From: Nanobdellota archaeon
Lineage (GTDB): Archaea > Nanobdellota > Nanobdellia > SCGC-AAA011-G17 > JAFCDX01
DNA length: 5,556 nt
Reading direction: 5' to 3'
Assembly: GCA_018816585.1 (NCBI GenBank)
Contig: JAHIVQ010000005.1
Coordinates: forward strand, 1-5,556
Each line of letters opens with the position of its first letter. The first letter of the stretch is position 1. A program made the translations under genes and the position numbers. Shown one piece after another: positions 3,858-5,556 of the stretch. The notes under the pieces are model-generated. The model saw nothing but the letters and a program-made list of their open reading frames with translations, had not been told where the DNA came from and did no database searches.

Positions 3858-3935
3858 ATGGATATAACACCGAAATATTGTCCACTCGTATTTTTTAATA
3901 ATAAATATGGAAATGGGTGCTGTGATGCAAGGTAA
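3858..3935 (+). pseudogene. 25-codon Cys-motif frame, possibly a gene interrupted by TAA
   Basis: ATG 3858 opens MDITPKYCPLVFFNNKYGNG followed by CCDAR and a TAA at 3933-3935. The CPLxF...G.CC arrangement looks like the start of a small Cys-rich protein. After the TAA the same frame stays open to a TAG at 4029-4031 and has another cysteine (SIYCGSYFYW), so a single C-to-T change in a CAA codon would explain it. The downstream part overlaps the firm gene at 4015. It competes with the frame at 3925-4011. Without relatives to compare, chance remains a real possibility. Confidence 0.25.
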
Positions 3936-4011
3936 CTCCATAGTGGTTCTATATATTGTGGTAGCTACTTCTATTGGTTATCACCTCTTTTCCAACAACA
4001 TCCCACCATAA
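3925..4011 (+). CDS. 28-residue single-span membrane peptide (tentative)
   Basis: GGGTG at 3915-3919 lies five bases before ATG 3925. The frame encodes MQGNS, a hydrophobic helix of about 16 residues (IVVLYIVVAT onward), and a polar end, NNIPP. It stops three bases before the firm gene at 4015, which fits the dense packing of the window and the many other small membrane genes. It overlaps the competing frame at 3858-3935. Its small size means it could be chance. Confidence 0.33.
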   Translation: MQGNSIVVLYIVVATSIGYHLFSNNIPP

Positions 4012-4014
4012 AAA

Positions 4015-4425
4015 ATGAAAACATTTTATAGGAATGATTGTATAGTTTATTTAAACGAGAGAAACCAAGAAGTAGGGTTTGTTAATGATAAAAATGAATA
4101 CATAACAAAGAGAGATGCAAGAAAACATCAGATGTTTTTGCACCCAAAGTATAGGCATAGCCTAGCGATAGACACAGAACTAATAGATGATTTAATTAAA
4201 CGCAGAGTCAGTTTAATTAGGATAAGAGTAATCAATTTTGAGAATAAGAACTTTTGGGCAATAATTGAACCATTAAAATTCAAGCAGTTAGGTGTGCCAA
4301 TCCAATTTGATAGGCGTAAAGAAGGAATCAATTATACTGGATACTCAAACCAGATTAGACTAGAACTAAACGAGTTCATTAGGGAATATGACTCGCAAAT
4401 TAAAATGACTGCATTTTTGAGGTGA
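4015..4425 (+). CDS. 136-residue soluble protein of unknown function
   Basis: This is one of the two largest proteins in the window. The N-terminus is beta-like, with a turn (residues 5-30: YRNDCIVYLNERNQEVGFVND and ITKRDAR). A helix with ELIDDLIKRRV follows (55-65), then strands with LIRIRVINF (67-75) and FWAIIEPLKF (80-89), and a conserved-looking block, DRRKEGINYTGYSNQ. The IRIRV and FWAII strands suggest a compact alpha/beta domain. There is no SD before the ATG at 4015, so it may be coupled to the tiny frame at 3925-4011 or initiated on a short leader. There is no membrane span and only one cysteine (C9). I do not recognise the family. The end contains the next gene's SD. Confidence 0.75.
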   Translation: MKTFYRNDCIVYLNERNQEVGFVNDKNEYITKRDARKHQMFLHPKYRHSLAIDTELIDDLIKRRVSLIRIRVINFENKNFWAIIEPLKFKQLGVPIQFDRRKEGINYTGYSNQIRLELNEFIREYDSQIKMTAFLR

Positions 4426-4430
4426 ATTAC

Positions 4431-4610
4431 ATGTTTGTACCTTTTTATTACCCATCCAAATATGGTTGGAAAAAAAGTGAGATTGCAGAACAATCAATTC
4501 CTATGTGCAAAAAAAATAAGGAATGTAACGATTGTTTTATCACAAATTGCGGTCTTAGATATGCAGTATTTAACCTTAAATCAATACATAGTAAAAATGG
4601 GACAAGATAA
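4431..4610 (+). CDS. 59-residue protein with C-x5-C-x2-C-x4-C motif
   Basis: A strong SD, GAGGTGA at 4419-4425, overlaps the previous stop and lies five bases before the ATG at 4431. This start is better than the GTG at 4422, which lies within the SD itself. Residues 1-13 are aromatic (MFVPFYYPSKYGW). Cysteines at 26, 32, 35 and 40 (MCKKNKECNDCFITNCGLRY) form a compact cluster that could hold zinc or an iron-sulphur group. The spacing does not match a standard zinc ribbon. It overlaps the next gene by 14 bases. The family is not recognised. Confidence 0.72.
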   Translation: MFVPFYYPSKYGWKKSEIAEQSIPMCKKNKECNDCFITNCGLRYAVFNLKSIHSKNGTR

Positions 4611-4839
4611 CATACTAGAATTTTTGAAGAAGCATAGTAGTGTAAATAAAATGTTTACTGTTACTGAACTAGCAAAAAATGTTGGTGTTAATACTCATAG
4701 TGCCTCGATATCATGCAGAAAATTAAGAAATCAAGGGTACATACAATATGTTATAGCGAAAGCAGGAGATGGTAACATAGACCATTACAAATACTATTAT
4801 AAGTCAATGAGGTTTTCAAGATGGATAATGAAGAAATAA
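4597..4839 (+). CDS. small winged-helix DNA-binding protein
   Basis: From ATG 4597 the 80-residue protein has a complete winged helix: helix 1 at residues 4-13 (DNILEFLKKH), the helix-turn-helix at 20-47 (FTVTELAKNVGVNTHSASIS then CRKLRNQG), and a wing at 48-68 ending in a YKYYY strand. An upstream in-frame start at 4435 would add 54 residues wholly inside the Cys-motif gene that do not look like part of the fold, so I rejected it. It is clearly related to the protein at 5056-5241 (IxxFLK, LAxxVG, SA, KLR, YYY). It is probably a transcription regulator. It overlaps both neighbours. Confidence 0.8.
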   Translation: MGQDNILEFLKKHSSVNKMFTVTELAKNVGVNTHSASISCRKLRNQGYIQYVIAKAGDGNIDHYKYYYKSMRFSRWIMKK

Positions 4840-5030
4840 TAAAATTAATCAAAGAATATCAAAATCCATATCCAATAGATATATTCAGTTGGGATAACCA
4901 TGAAAAATTAGATTTTGATAGAGGAAGGTTTAATCAGCATTGTTTTCAAATAGTAGAAAATGTTAGACGAGATATCATTAATCTTATTGTAGAAAACTCC
5001 ACTACTCCTAACAATGAACATCAGAATTAA
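4821..5030 (+). CDS. 69-residue acidic protein of unknown function
   Basis: GAGGT at 4809-4813 lies seven bases before the ATG, inside the end of the winged-helix gene. The protein begins with an acidic helix (MDNEEIIKLIKEYQN). An aromatic segment follows (YPIDIFSWDNHEKLDFD), then a long helix (HCFQIVENVRRDIINLIVEN) and a polar tail. It is soluble and helical, with one cysteine. Being between two related winged-helix genes and overlapping the first, it might be a partner or antagonist of those regulators. That is a positional guess. Confidence 0.65.
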   Translation: MDNEEIIKLIKEYQNPYPIDIFSWDNHEKLDFDRGRFNQHCFQIVENVRRDIINLIVENSTTPNNEHQN

Positions 5031-5055
5031 GCTCAATGAAAAAAGGTGATGTTAT

Positions 5056-5241
5056 ATGGCACAATCTGAAATCTATACATTCTTAAAAAATAATAAAGGT
5101 AAATCATTTGACGCAATACAACTAGCAACCACAGTAGGTATTGGTATAATCTCAGCAAGACATAACCTAATGAAGCTAAGGCATCATAATGAAATAAGGT
5201 GTAAATTTGATAATAATACTTACTACTATTGGGTTGAATGA
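5056..5241 (+). CDS. small winged-helix DNA-binding protein, paralogue-like to the one at 4597
   Basis: AGGTGAT at 5044-5050 lies five bases before the ATG. The 61-residue protein is almost only a winged helix: helix 1 (EIYTFLKNN, residues 5-13), helix-turn-helix at 18-43 (FDAIQLATTVGIGIISARHN then LMKLR), and a short wing ending in TYYYW. It aligns along its length with the 4597 protein but lacks its C-terminal extension and longer wing, so the two may form a family pair that arose by duplication or both be members of a common archaeal element family. It is the last gene before a promoter region and may regulate it. Confidence 0.8.
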   Translation: MAQSEIYTFLKNNKGKSFDAIQLATTVGIGIISARHNLMKLRHHNEIRCKFDNNTYYYWVE

Positions 5242-5268
5242 TGAAACATATACTACAACATAATAATC

Positions 5269-5276
5269 TTTAAATA
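5269..5276 (+). promoter_or_regulatory. archaeal-type TATA box of the last gene
   Basis: TTTAAATA lies in an 87-base gap that is non-coding on both sides of it. Transcription would be expected near 5298-5302, about 28 bases before the ATG at 5329, leaving room for the GGAGG at 5315-5319. It is the best-placed promoter in the window and marks a new transcription unit. A clear BRE is not seen, and no well-spaced bacterial -35/-10 pair stands out. Confidence 0.5.
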
Positions 5277-5328
5277 CTACTACATATTCCTTTGTTTATA
5301 TTCAGAAAAATAAAGGAGGAAAAACAAA

Positions 5329-5556
5329 ATGGCATTAAAAATATATGAAAGAACTTGGGTTTATGATAGTCGGTGGAAAAAACATTTTATGTTATTGTGT
5401 TTTGTTGTTGTGGCAATAATCTATACAATCCTTGACCGGTATGTATTCATAAATAGAAATAATTTTGATGTAATCTTGGTAGCATTGTTTGCATTGCTAT
5501 TACTAGCACGATTTAAAGGTAGAATAACAAAACCAGCAATAGAATATGTTGAATCA
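5329..5556 (+). CDS. two-span membrane protein, 3' end beyond the window
   Basis: AAAGGAGGA at 5312-5320 gives a perfect GGAGG nine bases before the ATG. The visible 76 residues begin MALKIYERTWVYDSRWKKH, then have a membrane helix at about 20-35, a short basic/polar loop (DRYVFINRNN), and a second helix at about 46-60. A cytoplasmic-type basic stretch follows (RFKGRITKP). No stop is reached at the window end. It has its own promoter and the best ribosome-binding site in the window, so it is likely well expressed and starts a separate operon. The family is not recognised. Confidence 0.75.
   Translation, partial: MALKIYERTWVYDSRWKKHFMLLCFVVVAIIYTILDRYVFINRNNFDVILVALFALLLLARFKGRITKPAIEYVES

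Noticed and set aside
3932..3988. Possible tRNA-like or hairpin structure around GGTAACTCC...GGTTATCACC
   Set aside because: The arms do not pair properly, and no tRNA arms or invariant bases are present.
4128..4331. Reverse-strand open frame of 67 codons
   Set aside because: It lies within the 136-residue gene, and nothing independent supports it.
4435..4596. 54-residue N-terminal extension of the winged-helix protein
   Set aside because: It overlaps the SD-preceded Cys-motif gene, and the winged helix starts naturally at ATG 4597.

Overview
The window is AT-rich DNA in which every supportable gene lies on the + strand. It holds about 22 very small genes (roughly 24 to 136 codons) packed with almost no gaps. 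At least six junctions are ATGA start/stop overlaps (534, 1198, 1335, 2034, 2270, 3466), and several others overlap by 8 to 26 bases. No replication, capsid, terminase, integrase or metabolic gene is recognisable. Many small uncharacterised genes, three small winged-helix DNA-binding proteins, several CxxC zinc-type microproteins and a run of small membrane or secreted proteins together suggest an accessory region of a virus, plasmid or integrated element. An archaeal host is my inference, not a proof. It rests on a TTTAAATA box about 40 nt before a GGAGG site near the end of the window, several N-glycosylation-type sequons in exported proteins, and a small Cys-rich DGxC...GE motif that I associate with DPANN-type archaeal surface proteins. 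A low-GC bacterial element is not excluded.

Layout. 1-231: an asparagine-rich frame open from the window edge, possibly the 3' end of a gene. 232-461: an AT-rich spacer with possible promoters, a ribosome-binding site followed by ATG-TAG, and interleaved inverted repeats. 462-822: three successive CxxC microproteins; the first appears frame-disrupted at a run of eight A. 797-2761: an envelope-type block: a Cys-rich, sequon-rich protein, three small membrane genes, one winged-helix regulator placed among them, one further two-helix membrane protein and a lipoprotein. 2762-3838: six small, probably cytoplasmic proteins, including a clean coiled coil. 3839-4014: an ambiguous spacer with two competing tiny frames. 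4015-5241: an unknown 136-residue protein, a Cys-motif protein, two related winged-helix proteins and an acidic protein. 5242-5556: a transcription break with a promoter, then a two-helix membrane protein that runs off the window.

How they may work together. The overlaps imply one or two long polycistronic transcripts with translational coupling. The envelope block could modify the host surface or form virion or cell-surface parts, and the winged-helix and zinc-ribbon proteins are likely transcription regulators. The best structural anomaly is a 23-bp direct repeat (796-818 and 1197-1219) covering the start codons of two adjacent genes. It brackets the 134-residue Cys-rich gene like a cassette that could be gained or lost without breaking either neighbour.
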